DNA of 64,000 bases. Source: an uncultured Prevotella sp. (GTDB taxonomy: Bacteria > Bacteroidota > Bacteroidia > Bacteroidales > Bacteroidaceae). Where the stretch lies: positions 16,809 through 80,808 of the forward strand of contig OMXK01000046.1 in assembly GCA_900314995.1 (NCBI GenBank), in the 5' to 3' direction. A program made the translations under genes and the position numbers. Shown here piece after piece: positions 34,299 to 43,442 of this stretch (its first letter is position 1; each line of letters opens with the position of its first letter). Below the pieces are notes generated by a model. It made no database searches. It worked only from the letters and a program-made list of their open reading frames with translations, and was not told where the DNA came from.

Positions 34299-37200
34299 TT
34301 ACGATGCTTTAATCTATATTCGAGTGGTGTCATGCCCATCTTCTCCCTGAAGGTGGTGATAAAGTTCTCGGCCGTCATGAAACCAATGTTCGTAGCCAAC
34401 TCACTCATATTGATATTCGTACGTTTCAGCAGAATGCAGGCATGCTTCAGACGAATGTCGCGCACCAGTTCTGCCGGTGTCTTGTTGGTGAGGTTGCGGA
34501 TACGGTGGAAGAAAGGTACACGACCCATACCCATCGCATTGGCCATCTCTTCAAGACTGATCTGACCACGACTCATATTCTGCAGCACATATTGTTCGAT
34601 GTTCTTCAATAACTGCTGATCCATCGCATCGAGCATGGAGTAGTCGGTCAGGCTCTCATTGGCCTGCTCTTGCTCGACTTCAAAGACCTGCTGCGGAGCG
34701 ACGGGAGCATTCTTGACAATCTTCGTCTCTACACGGTTCATAGGATCGTCCTCTGCCGTTTCTGTCTCTTCTGTCGGCTTGTACTCACCCATGTCGAAGG
34801 TCTCAGTAGCAGTGGTCATACTGGCATTGCGGTCTTCAAGCATACGGGTCTCGGCTCCTTCGATAAGGTTGCTGTTGGCATCCACCGGACCAAGACCGAG
34901 AATCTTGTTGAAGCGCATGGTCGCATCCTGGAAATTGAACGGCTTGGAGAGATAATCGTCGGCAGAGAGCGTGATGTTCTGCGAGCGCATATCCTGTGGA
35001 GTAAGTACTCCCTCAGTCATCAGCACAAACTTGATGCGCTGGGTGACGGGGTTTGTCTTCAAGAGGTTACAGAGCTCGCTACCAGTCATACCCATCATAT
35101 CCTGCTTACAGACGACTATGTCGCAACGCATCTCCTCCAAATCGGCGGCAGCTTTCTCAATATCGTTGTAGGCATGGAAATTGTAGACATACTTGAAACG
35201 GGTGGTAGCAAACTTCAGGAAGTCCTCGTTGTCGTCGATCATCACCACGGTGAACTTCATGGTCGGGGCATCAATTGCAGCACGCGAGTGAGTCGTCTCG
35301 GTAGTGAGGGTGTGGTCTGCAATCTCTGGCAGTTCGATTTCTCCACGTCCATTCAGTTCCAGACGGTCGTGTACGGCATTCTTCGCCTTTTCCTCAGGAT
35401 TCTCAAGATTAGTCTGCATATCACTTACACGGGTGATGATCTGCAGCATCTGTGAATGGAGGGCATTCAGTTGCTCACGTTCCTCGAGTGACTGTTCCCT
35501 CTCTGTCAGGTTACTGATAATAGAGGTCATGCGTGCCATTGGCTGACGGAGATCATCGCTGGCAGCCTTAATCTCCTCACGTTGCATGGCGAGTTCCTGA
35601 ATAACAGCTTTCTTTCGGGCCTTGATAACAGAAATCTGTTTGATACCAATGCGCCAGAAATAGAGTATCACGAGTGCAATGATAATATAAGCAGCTATCA
35701 TCCACCAGGAGAGAAGCCAGTGGCGTTCGATGTTGATGGTGAGCGTACGCTCCTGATTGCTGACTGCACCTTCGGCACTGATGGCTTTCACGTGGAGGAC
35801 ATATCGACCACTGGAGAGGTCTTTGAAGGTCACACCATGTGTCAGGGCGTTACCATTGCGCCAGTCTTCATCCTTACCTTCCATCCAGTACATAAACTGG
35901 AGACGCTCGCTCTGGTTGTAGTTACCTGCTGCGAACTTAATGGTGAAAGTGGTCTGATTATGTCCCAGTTCCAATTTGTTGGTTTCATTGAGTGCCTGTG
36001 GCAGAACCACACGGTTGTCGTACACATGACCCGTCAGAACCTCTTCTTCACCGAAAAACAGCTGTGTGAGCATCACACGGGGTAAGTCATTTTTCTCATC
36101 GGAGGATTTCTGGGCTATCCAGTTCACACCATAAATGCCACCTAACAACACATTACCGTCATTCTGCGTGATAATGGCACCAGGGTTAAACTCATTGCTC
36201 TGCAGACCGTCGGCTGTCGTGTAGTTGTAGAGACCATAGTTGTTAGAACCGTCCTCATGATTTCGCTGGACCACAATACGGCTGACACCGCTGCTGGTCG
36301 TTATCCACATATTATGGTTCTTGTCCTCGGCAATACCACAAATGTTATTATTGCAAAGTCCTTGCTTCTCTGTCAGATGGTTCAGACTGTCATTTTCCAT
36401 GTTGAGGATGTTCAGACCTTCACGGGTACCGATCCATAACAGACCGCGGGAATCCTGAAGCACCTGGGTAATATAGTTATTCGTAAACGACTTGGTGTTG
36501 GATGGGTTGCCCGTCAGAACCGTCTTCTCCGTATTCGAAAGGTTCAGAATGACGAGTCCTTCTGCCGTTCCGATAAAGAGATCATTGCTCTTGCCGTTGT
36601 GGTTATAGAAAAGACTGGTGATGTTGTTCGTGCTTAATTTGCCATTCTCACGTGTATATGAAGAGAATGTGTTCATGCGTGGGTTATAGACCTGCAGACC
36701 ACCATTGGTGGCAATCCACAAGTTACCAATCTTATCCGTGCAGAGGGCATTGACATGGTCGTCGATCAGTGTGGAGACACTGTCTTTTGCCAATGAGTAG
36801 ATCGTTGTGCTGCCACCTTTGATACGCGTCAGTCCATTACGCTTGGATCCAACCCACAGGCTACCGTCAGGTGTCGTTGCCATTGCCGATACTTTCAGAC
36901 TGGCCAACGGTCCGTTATAACCAATAACACCTTTGCTGCTAGTACCATACCAAATCGTGCCGTTTGCATCCTGAGCAATGGCGGTGATGTCGCCAATATG
37001 ACGGGCACCGAAGCGGTAGATGTTCTCTCCGCAGAAGGCCACACCAGACTTCTCAGTGCCTACCCATAGCAGATCCGTATCGTCGACATAGACGCTTTGG
37101 ATGCTCACATGGTCGATTGACTGTGGGTTCTCGTTGATGTTTCGTGGCGTTATGGACTCTATCTCGTGGGTGTTGAGATCCATCTTCAACAGTCCCAGCT

Positions 37201-38065
37201 GATCGGATGCGATCCAGATGTTCCCGTTTTTGTCACCAGCCATACCATTGATGTTTCGGTCAACACCCAGACCTGTCAGACCAAGGCGCTCTCCAACAGA
37301 GGCGCTCCATTCGTCGGAACTCTTGTTATACATGAATAGGGTGCCTTGTCCATACAGCCATATATTGTCCATCTGGTCGGCAAACGCTCTTAATGACTTG
37401 TTCCTTTTCTGCTTGAGCCCTGGGATGCTCGAGGTGGCCCATACCGTGTGTTGCTGATGCATCACGTCGCAGCATACCATTCGGCCATCGTCATAGACAA
37501 TAATCGCACCATCGCGACATTCACCGATGGAACAGACGACTCCTTGAGGCACACCATGAGAGTCATCAGTGTAGCCGAACTCAAATAGTAGTTGCTGTTG
37601 CTGATTATAGCAGACGACACCCTTATTGGGTATGGCTCCCCAGAGATTCTTGTGGCGGTCGATGTACACGATACTCGGAATGGTCTCAATACCCATTCTG
37701 GCGAAAGTCTGTTTCATGTCGCGCTCAAAACTCTCCGTCTGTGGGTGATAGACACAATAGCCTGATGATGTCTCAATCAGCAGATTACCGTCGAGTGTCT
37801 CCTGGATAGTGTTGATGTAACTGTCGTTCAGGGAAGAACCATCTTGAGAATCGCTCTGGAAGTTCTTGAACGTATAGCCGTCAAAGCGATAGAGACCTGC
37901 AGGCGTTCCAAACCATACGAAGCCGCGAGAGTCTTTCAGAATACAGTTAACCTGACTGGATGTTAAACCTTCACGCGCATCAAGCGTTTTAAACAAATAG
38001 TCGGCTACCGCAGCCAAAGGCAGGGTGAGCAGCAATGCAAACAATATTTTTTTTATGATCTTCAT
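34295..38065 (-). CDS. Hybrid two-component-like regulator lacking a kinase domain
   Basis: A 1256-residue inner-membrane regulator with the outline of a Bacteroidales hybrid two-component system. Order: signal peptide; two-component beta-propeller repeats in the periplasm (many SRGFVWFGTPAGLYRFDG-like units); a Y_Y_Y domain ending near 780; one membrane helix near 785-806; a short helical stretch where the dimerisation His would be, reading DDLRQPMARM with no His; no HATPase N or G boxes; a receiver domain near 940-1055 in which the phosphate-accepting Asp appears replaced by Lys (CKQDMMGM near 987); and an AraC-type DNA-binding domain in the last 100 residues. It seems unable to phosphorylate itself. 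It sits inside the kdsA operon, not beside a glycan cluster. Confidence 0.88.
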   Translation of the reverse strand: MKIIKKILFALLLTLPLAAVADYLFKTLDAREGLTSSQVNCILKDSRGFVWFGTPAGLYRFDGYTFKNFQSDSQDGSSLNDSYINTIQETLDGNLLIETSSGYCVYHPQTESFERDMKQTFARMGIETIPSIVYIDRHKNLWGAIPNKGVVCYNQQQQLLFEFGYTDDSHGVPQGVVCSIGECRDGAIIVYDDGRMVCCDVMHQQHTVWATSSIPGLKQKRNKSLRAFADQMDNIWLYGQGTLFMYNKSSDEWSASVGERLGLTGLGVDRNINGMAGDKNGNIWIASDQLGLLKMDLNTHEIESITPRNINENPQSIDHVSIQSVYVDDTDLLWVGTEKSGVAFCGENIYRFGARHIGDITAIAQDANGTIWYGTSSKGVIGYNGPLASLKVSAMATTPDGSLWVGSKRNGLTRIKGGSTTIYSLAKDSVSTLIDDHVNALCTDKIGNLWIATNGGLQVYNPRMNTFSSYTRENGKLSTNNITSLFYNHNGKSNDLFIGTAEGLVILNLSNTEKTVLTGNPSNTKSFTNNYITQVLQDSRGLLWIGTREGLNILNMENDSLNHLTEKQGLCNNNICGIAEDKNHNMWITTSSGVSRIVVQRNHEDGSNNYGLYNYTTADGLQSNEFNPGAIITQNDGNVLLGGIYGVNWIAQKSSDEKNDLPRVMLTQLFFGEEEVLTGHVYDNRVVLPQALNETNKLELGHNQTTFTIKFAAGNYNQSERLQFMYWMEGKDEDWRNGNALTHGVTFKDLSSGRYVLHVKAISAEGAVSNQERTLTINIERHWLLSWWMIAAYIIIALVILYFWRIGIKQISVIKARKKAVIQELAMQREEIKAASDDLRQPMARMTSIISNLTEREQSLEEREQLNALHSQMLQIITRVSDMQTNLENPEEKAKNAVHDRLELNGRGEIELPEIADHTLTTETTHSRAAIDAPTMKFTVVMIDDNEDFLKFATTRFKYVYNFHAYNDIEKAAADLEEMRCDIVVCKQDMMGMTGSELCNLLKTNPVTQRIKFVLMTEGVLTPQDMRSQNITLSADDYLSKPFNFQDATMRFNKILGLGPVDANSNLIEGAETRMLEDRNASMTTATETFDMGEYKPTEETETAEDDPMNRVETKIVKNAPVAPQQVFEVEQEQANESLTDYSMLDAMDQQLLKNIEQYVLQNMSRGQISLEEMANAMGMGRVPFFHRIRNLTNKTPAELVRDIRLKHACILLKRTNINMSELATNIGFMTAENFITTFREKMGMTPLEYRLKHRK

Positions 38066-38080
38066 AAGGCCTATTTTTCT

Positions 38081-39049
38081 TTATATCATACAAGAGTAAT
38101 GGTCGACCACGCCCAGCAGATGGTGCTGATCGTCGGTAACCAGAACTGAGTGTACCTTGTATTTATTCATAATTCTCTGAATCTCCGTAATTTTCGTTTC
38201 TGGCTTCACAGTCTTCGGGGTGCGCGTCATGATATCGTTCACCGTATGGTCGAAGAACTCAGCCTGCCATTTCTCCATAGCACGGCGGATATCGCCATCA
38301 GTTATCAGACCGACAATCTCCCCATTGACTTCTGCAATCCCCAAGCCGAGTTTACCCTTGCTGACTAAGATGATAGCTTCGCCGAGATGCATCTCTGGCG
38401 GCAATACAGGCATGTCGTCGGAACGCATCACGTCCTGTGCTGTCGTGAGTAGACGCTTGCCGAGCTCCCCACCCGGATGGAACTGGGCGAAATCGCGGGG
38501 CTGGAAATGACGCAGTTCAATGAGTGCGATAGCCAAGGCATCGCCCATTGCCAACTGGGCCATTGTAGAACTGGTGGGAGCCAGGTTCAGCGGACAGGCT
38601 TCTTTCTTCACACTCACGTTCAAGTGACACGTAGAGTATTTTGCCAATAAGGACTCCGGATTGCCGCTCATGCCGATAATGGGTATAGCCATATGGAGCA
38701 CCATGGGGATGAAACGTAATAACTCGTCTGTCTGTCCAGAATTAGAGATCGCAAGAACCACATCGTCAGATGTCATTACACCCAAATCTCCGTGAAACAC
38801 ATCGAGCGGGTTGATAAAGAATGACGGGGTTCCAGTAGAGGAGAGTGTAGCAGCAATCTTCGCACCGATGTGTCCGCTCTTGCCGACACCCGTCACAATG
38901 ACTTTCCCCTTACACTCGAACATCAGTTTGACTGCCTCGTCAAAACTGCCGTCGAGTTGAGGAATCAGTCCGAGCACAGCTTCTGCCTCATCCTTGAAAC
39001 ATTGTATGGCGTATTCTTTAGATGTCATGTTCAAATCAATGTCAGTCAT
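38081..39049 (-). CDS. kdsD: D-arabinose 5-phosphate isomerase (KdsD/KpsF)
   Basis: A 322-residue cytoplasmic enzyme that converts ribulose 5-phosphate to arabinose 5-phosphate, the first step to Kdo for lipopolysaccharide. The SIS domain (about 45-175) has VIVTGVGKSGHIGAKIAATLSSTG and AISNSGQTDEL. Two CBS domains follow (about 205-320). Length is normal. The start overlaps the end of kdsA by 8 bases; the regulator gene follows after 15 bases, so all lie in one operon. Confidence 0.96.
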   Translation of the reverse strand: MTDIDLNMTSKEYAIQCFKDEAEAVLGLIPQLDGSFDEAVKLMFECKGKVIVTGVGKSGHIGAKIAATLSSTGTPSFFINPLDVFHGDLGVMTSDDVVLAISNSGQTDELLRFIPMVLHMAIPIIGMSGNPESLLAKYSTCHLNVSVKKEACPLNLAPTSSTMAQLAMGDALAIALIELRHFQPRDFAQFHPGGELGKRLLTTAQDVMRSDDMPVLPPEMHLGEAIILVSKGKLGLGIAEVNGEIVGLITDGDIRRAMEKWQAEFFDHTVNDIMTRTPKTVKPETKITEIQRIMNKYKVHSVLVTDDQHHLLGVVDHYSCMI

Positions 39050-39806
39050 TAACCAATTTCATTACAAGGGGTTCCAGCTTGTCCAGCTCGAGCATGTTGG
39101 CGGCATCACTCAGTCCCTTGTCAGGGTCGGGATGTACCTCGAAGAAATAGCCGGTAGCCCCAAAGGCTTTGGCAGCCAAGGCCATCTGTGGTACAAAACG
39201 ACGGTCACCGCCCGTCTTACCGTCACTGCCACCAGGACGCTGCACGCTGTGGGTACAGTCCATGATGACTGTGGGGACAATCTCATGCATGTCGGGAATG
39301 TTTCGGAAATCGACTACCAGATTGTTGTATCCCATCATGTTGCCGCGTTCTGTCAACCATACGTCCTTCGCACCTGCCTCACGGGCTTTCTCTACAGGAT
39401 ATTTCATGTCCTTACCACTCAGGAACTGTGCTTTCTTGATATTGACGATACGGCCAGTCTTGGCAGCAGCCACAAGCAGGTCTGTCTGTCTACAGAGGAA
39501 AGCGGGAATCTGAATGACATCGCATACCTCACCTACGGGGGCTGCCTGTTCGTGCTCATGGATGTCGGTAAGAATCCTCAAACCATATTTCTCCTTGATA
39601 TCACCCAGCATCTGCAGCCCGTGCTCCAGCCCAGGACCTCTGAAGGAGTGTATGGAGGTACGGTTAGCCTTGTCGAATGAAGCCTTAAAAATGATGTCAG
39701 TACCTAGTTTGGCGTTGATTTCCACCAACTTACGCGCAACGATGTCAAGCAACTCAGCCGACTCAATGACGCAAGGACCTGCAATAATGGTTATGTTATT
39801 ATTCAT
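39042..39806 (-). CDS. kdsA: 3-deoxy-8-phosphooctulonate synthase (KdsA)
   Basis: A 254-residue cytoplasmic aldolase-type enzyme that joins arabinose 5-phosphate and phosphoenolpyruvate to Kdo 8-phosphate. Motifs: IIAGPCVIES near residue 6, FKASFDKANRTSIHSFRGPG near 40, and DVWLTERG and DCTHSVQRPGG later. A longer frame upstream (from 39944) was rejected because the ATG at 39806 gives the normal KdsA start and the promoter lies just before it. First gene of the operon kdsA-kdsD-regulator-phospholipase D-acyltransferase. Confidence 0.96.
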   Translation of the reverse strand: MNNNITIIAGPCVIESAELLDIVARKLVEINAKLGTDIIFKASFDKANRTSIHSFRGPGLEHGLQMLGDIKEKYGLRILTDIHEHEQAAPVGEVCDVIQIPAFLCRQTDLLVAAAKTGRIVNIKKAQFLSGKDMKYPVEKAREAGAKDVWLTERGNMMGYNNLVVDFRNIPDMHEIVPTVIMDCTHSVQRPGGSDGKTGGDRRFVPQMALAAKAFGATGYFFEVHPDPDKGLSDAANMLELDKLEPLVMKLVND

Positions 39807-39816
39807 AATGATTTTG

Positions 39817-39848
39817 CAAAAATACGTATTTTCTTCTAAACCACCAAA
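39817..39848 (-). promoter_or_regulatory. Promoter of the kdsA operon
   Basis: TTTG (39848-39845), 20 bases, TATTTTTG (39824-39817). The leader to the ATG at 39806 would be under ten bases. The promoter lies between the MscS-family gene and kdsA, so the operon can be transcribed by itself. Confidence 0.7.
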
Positions 39849-39865
39849 TATTAGAATGATTTTTT

Positions 39866-42211
39866 TTACTCTTTTATAAGATGAACGTCGCGTTGTGGGA
39901 AGGGGATGCTGATGCCGTTGGTGTTCAGTGTGTCGTAGACGCACTTGAGTACGTCGCTGATGACATAGGACTGTTTGGGAGCATCAGCCCACACAAATAG
40001 CTTGAAGTTCACGCTGGAGTCGGCCATTTCCGAGACAACACATTTCACCCGTTTCGTCTGGTCTATCCACTGGTGATGCATATTGTTGAGTGTTCCCTCT
40101 ACAAGGTTTGTCACCTCTTTCAGATTGGAACCGTAGGCCACACCAAAGGGGATCACCACCAGCACATATCCATGATTTCTTGTCAAGTTCTTATAGTTCT
40201 TCGTGAAGAGCTGGGCATTCTGGTAGGTGATCACTTCACCATACAGCGACTCGATGACGGTCGATGTGTAGTTGATAGACATTACTTTTCCCATTGTTCC
40301 TTCTATCTGTATCCAGTCACCAACCTTAATACGTCCGGCCATCAGCGAGGCACCGTAGTAAATATTCTCGATGATATCCTTTGAGGCGAAACCGATACCA
40401 GTGGAGAGACCGCCGGAGATAGCCAGCAACCAGGCCACGCTGATGTGCATGATCGAAAGCGAGAGCATGAGCCAGATACCCCAAATGAACACCTGAATGA
40501 CATTCTTTCCCATCATTTCCTTCGATGCAGCCGTAGAAGGATCCTTGATTTCGAAATGTACTTTGAGAAGGGCCAGTATTGTCATTGCGATATAGCGGAA
40601 TACGAACCACATAGTGATGACCATCGATAATTTCAGGAAAGAAACCTTCAGGTTTTCCATATCGATGAAATCGTATTTGAACAAACGCCAGCACATATCG
40701 CTCAGGTTGAACACGTTGGCTGCCCAGTAGATACTCAGCATGATGGATGTCACACTCAGTACGGGCAGAATCATCTTTTCCACCATGAGGTAGCCCCATG
40801 TCTGGGTGATGGGCTTTTCTGCCAACCGCTTCTTTTTTGCATAAATCTCCAAGTAGCGGCTGATACAGGTGATGGTCAGGATACAGGTCAACTGCATAAT
40901 CCACCAGATGAGCAACTGTACGGCCAACAGCGTATAGCCGATAAAGGAACTGACCACTGAGGCGATGAATACGGTCAGCGAAATGTAGGTGTAGAAGATG
41001 TCGGAGCGGGGGATGTTCTGATTATGACGGCGGATGACGATCCATTGCCAAAGTGCGCAGATCAATAGCACCGGTGGTAGCATGAAGTTCACCAGTTCGT
41101 TGGGGATAAGGATGATACGGCAACCAATAACAATAAAACCGATTGCAACCAACGGTGCATAGATCCGGACAGCACTGTTCAACTGGTCACCTTTAACACG
41201 CAAAAGCAGCGAGGTGAGGATAACGCCTAACAGCCACGCAAACTCCACGAGCAGACTTGCTGCCATATAAAGGAATGGATAATTCTGGCCTGTTCCAATC
41301 ACAAAGATAGCTCCTTGAATAATAGCAAAGGTGATTGAGGTTGTCGCCATGATAATGCAGAAGCGTTTCTTCATGAACTCCTCGGTGCGGAGCCGTTTAG
41401 GCATGAGGAACCGGAAGAATAGCTGGTTGAGTACGATGGCAATGATAACATAGACAAAAATACCGACGAATGTGCCTAGTATCCAAGTGAGGCTCCACTG
41501 TGAATTGCTTTTGGGATCATGATTGTACTTTTTTTGTACGGCATCTTTGAGCTGTTGCCAGTTCCTGTTGAAATGCCCGAGCAACGTCAAGTAATTGTCG
41601 CCACCATTGATGAAGATGTTTCTCTGAATGTCGCTATATCGCTTATGTGCATATTCATTTTGCTCTTTTAGACGCCGCTCTGTCGTGTTGTAGAACCGGA
41701 TATTGCGTCTCAGCTGCTGGGCATTGCCTTCTAGCATCTTGCTGATGTTTTTGGCCAGCACAAGACAGGTGTCGCGCTTCTGATTGCCATACTTGGTCAT
41801 CGTCATGTCGGGCATACTTTCCAGACGCTGTATCAGACTGTCGTATCGGGCGATATCTTTCTCTGTTTTTTCCAAAAACTCAGCAAAAGGCAACCGTTGC
41901 CTATGGAAATCGTTGTATTGTTTGGTCGCCTCATGGCATGCATAGGTCAGGTCGAACACATTGTCCTGCTGTTGTGAATAGAGCATCAGCGCATTCTGGT
42001 CGGCACGTTTCATCGTCTGCAACAGTTGGGTGATCAGTCGCTTTGTACGTTCCCTACGTGCAACACTACGCATGGAGAGTTCGTTATTATACAGCTCTAA
42101 CTCCGACTGAAGAATGGAGAGCGTCTGCTCCAGATCTTTCTCTTTTAATACGGCTCCTGCGTCAATACAAAAGGATGCCAAAATGATGAATATGAGAAAA
42201 AAGCGTTTCAT
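39866..42211 (-). CDS. MscS-family mechanosensitive ion channel with long periplasmic domain
   Basis: A 781-residue inner-membrane channel. It starts with a signal peptide and a periplasmic coiled-coil domain of about 230 residues, then many membrane helices (about 240-610), and ends in the MscS pore helix and beta domain: SGGLSTGIGFASKDIIENIYYG near 605-625, then GDWIQIEGTMGKVMSINYTST. This resembles the large MscK/MscM type rather than small MscS. It relieves turgor on osmotic downshock. A TACCTTTG element at 42252-42245 precedes it. The window thus holds both MscL and an MscS-type channel. Confidence 0.92.
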   Translation of the reverse strand: MKRFFLIFIILASFCIDAGAVLKEKDLEQTLSILQSELELYNNELSMRSVARRERTKRLITQLLQTMKRADQNALMLYSQQQDNVFDLTYACHEATKQYNDFHRQRLPFAEFLEKTEKDIARYDSLIQRLESMPDMTMTKYGNQKRDTCLVLAKNISKMLEGNAQQLRRNIRFYNTTERRLKEQNEYAHKRYSDIQRNIFINGGDNYLTLLGHFNRNWQQLKDAVQKKYNHDPKSNSQWSLTWILGTFVGIFVYVIIAIVLNQLFFRFLMPKRLRTEEFMKKRFCIIMATTSITFAIIQGAIFVIGTGQNYPFLYMAASLLVEFAWLLGVILTSLLLRVKGDQLNSAVRIYAPLVAIGFIVIGCRIILIPNELVNFMLPPVLLICALWQWIVIRRHNQNIPRSDIFYTYISLTVFIASVVSSFIGYTLLAVQLLIWWIMQLTCILTITCISRYLEIYAKKKRLAEKPITQTWGYLMVEKMILPVLSVTSIMLSIYWAANVFNLSDMCWRLFKYDFIDMENLKVSFLKLSMVITMWFVFRYIAMTILALLKVHFEIKDPSTAASKEMMGKNVIQVFIWGIWLMLSLSIMHISVAWLLAISGGLSTGIGFASKDIIENIYYGASLMAGRIKVGDWIQIEGTMGKVMSINYTSTVIESLYGEVITYQNAQLFTKNYKNLTRNHGYVLVVIPFGVAYGSNLKEVTNLVEGTLNNMHHQWIDQTKRVKCVVSEMADSSVNFKLFVWADAPKQSYVISDVLKCVYDTLNTNGISIPFPQRDVHLIKE

Positions 42212-42244
42212 CTGTCTTTTTCGTACTTATTTATTTTTAGGGTG

Positions 42245-42252
42245 CAAAGGTA
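42245..42252 (-). promoter_or_regulatory. -7 element of the MscS-family gene
   Basis: TACCTTTG on the minus strand, about 34 bases before the ATG at 42211. No clear -33. Confidence 0.55.
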
Positions 42253-42292
42253 CACAAATTCTCATAGTTTTAAGAAAAAAAGAACCATAATC

Positions 42293-42324
42293 TTGCAGTT
42301 TTATATCTTTTTTTGTTACTTTTG
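42293..42324 (+). promoter_or_regulatory. Promoter of the sugar-kinase-like gene
   Basis: TTG (42293-42295), 21 bases, TACTTTTG (42317-42324), about 30 bases before the ATG at 42355. Confidence 0.65.
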
Positions 42325-42354
42325 CAGCCGTAACCATAAAATTATTGAAGTATT

Positions 42355-43236
42355 ATGATACTAATAGCTGATAGTGGAAGCACCAAAACTGATTGGGCCA
42401 TTGTGACTGGCGCCTCTCAACCTGTTGTCCTTAACACACAAGGTATTAACCCTGTTCACCAGTCGCGTGAAGAGATTGTCCGAATCCTTCGTGAAGAGTT
42501 TGTTTCTCTGATGGCTTCCAATCCGGAAGTCCAGAAACTGAGAAGTTCGGCCATCCTGACACCTCAATTTCCACTTGCTGTATATTTTTATGGTAGTGGC
42601 ATACGTCCTGAGATGGAAACGCTCATGACAGTTCTACTTCGTGAGACATTTCCACAGGCTCAGATCGTTGAAGCTCATAGTGATTTGTTAGGCGCAGCTC
42701 GTGCCCTTTGCGGTCGTAACGAAGGAATTGCCAGTATTTTAGGAACAGGCGCTAATTCTTGTCTTTATGACGGAAAGGCTATTGTTGAACACACCCCGGC
42801 ATTAGGCTATATTCTCGGTGACGAGGGTAGTGGGGCTGTGCTGGGCAAACGGTTTATTCATGATTTGTATGGCGGTATTTTGTCAGATAATATCCGTGAA
42901 ACGTTTGAAAAAGAAACTAAGTTGACGTTGGCTGAAATCATCAAACGCGTCTATCGTCAGCCCATGGCAAATCGTTTCCTTGCTTCTCTTTCGGAGTTCA
43001 TTACAAATCATCTTGATGATTCCGAAGTCAGGGGTGTGGTAGTTCAGAATTTCATTGATTTCCTGCGCTATCATATCAGTCCATATTGTCGTCAAGATCT
43101 CCCGGTGTCATTTGTGGGCAGTGTTGCCTGGTACTACAAGGATGAGCTTCATGAGGCAGCAGAGCGTCTGGGCTATAAACTTGGTACGGTTCTGAAGACT
43201 CCTTTGGCTGGTCTTATTCGTTATCATCAGATATAG
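42355..43236 (+). CDS. BadF/BadG-type ATPase, probably N-acetylglucosamine kinase-like
   Basis: A 293-residue cytoplasmic protein of the actin-like ATPase superfamily. Seen: phosphate-1 motif LIADSGSTKTDWA at residues 3-15, ASILGTGANSCLYDG near 129, and the adenosine-side GDEGSGAVLGKR near 157. Relatives phosphorylate N-acetylglucosamine or similar amino sugars; the exact substrate is not fixed by sequence. It is monocistronic with its own promoter. It is next to the mannan cluster but on its own transcription unit, so a functional link is not shown. Confidence 0.8.
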   Translation: MILIADSGSTKTDWAIVTGASQPVVLNTQGINPVHQSREEIVRILREEFVSLMASNPEVQKLRSSAILTPQFPLAVYFYGSGIRPEMETLMTVLLRETFPQAQIVEAHSDLLGAARALCGRNEGIASILGTGANSCLYDGKAIVEHTPALGYILGDEGSGAVLGKRFIHDLYGGILSDNIRETFEKETKLTLAEIIKRVYRQPMANRFLASLSEFITNHLDDSEVRGVVVQNFIDFLRYHISPYCRQDLPVSFVGSVAWYYKDELHEAAERLGYKLGTVLKTPLAGLIRYHQI

Positions 43237-43333
43237 TGCCATGTTTTGATGGGGGTGCCTCCTAAATAGACTTTTCAATTTGTATCAAAAACTGTTATCA
43301 ATTGTAACATCGTTTATTTTTGTTGGATAATTA

Positions 43334-43365
43334 TTTGTTCCAATGAGAATATGCTTGTATCTTTG
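43334..43365 (+). promoter_or_regulatory. Promoter of secreted gene copy B
   Basis: TTTG (43334-43337), 20 bases, TATCTTTG (43358-43365), leaving a leader of about 75 bases. Similar in spacing and leader length to the promoter of copy A at 18621. Confidence 0.8.
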
Positions 43366-43442
43366 CACCCGATTATTGTATGGATTTGCATTAGACTTAT
43401 TTCTATCTTTTTATAACCTAACTTATTTAAATTATTTAAATT

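Noticed and set aside
39807-39944. N-terminal extension of KdsA
   Set aside because: It runs over the kdsA promoter and into the MscS-family gene, and the family starts at MNNNITIIAGPC.
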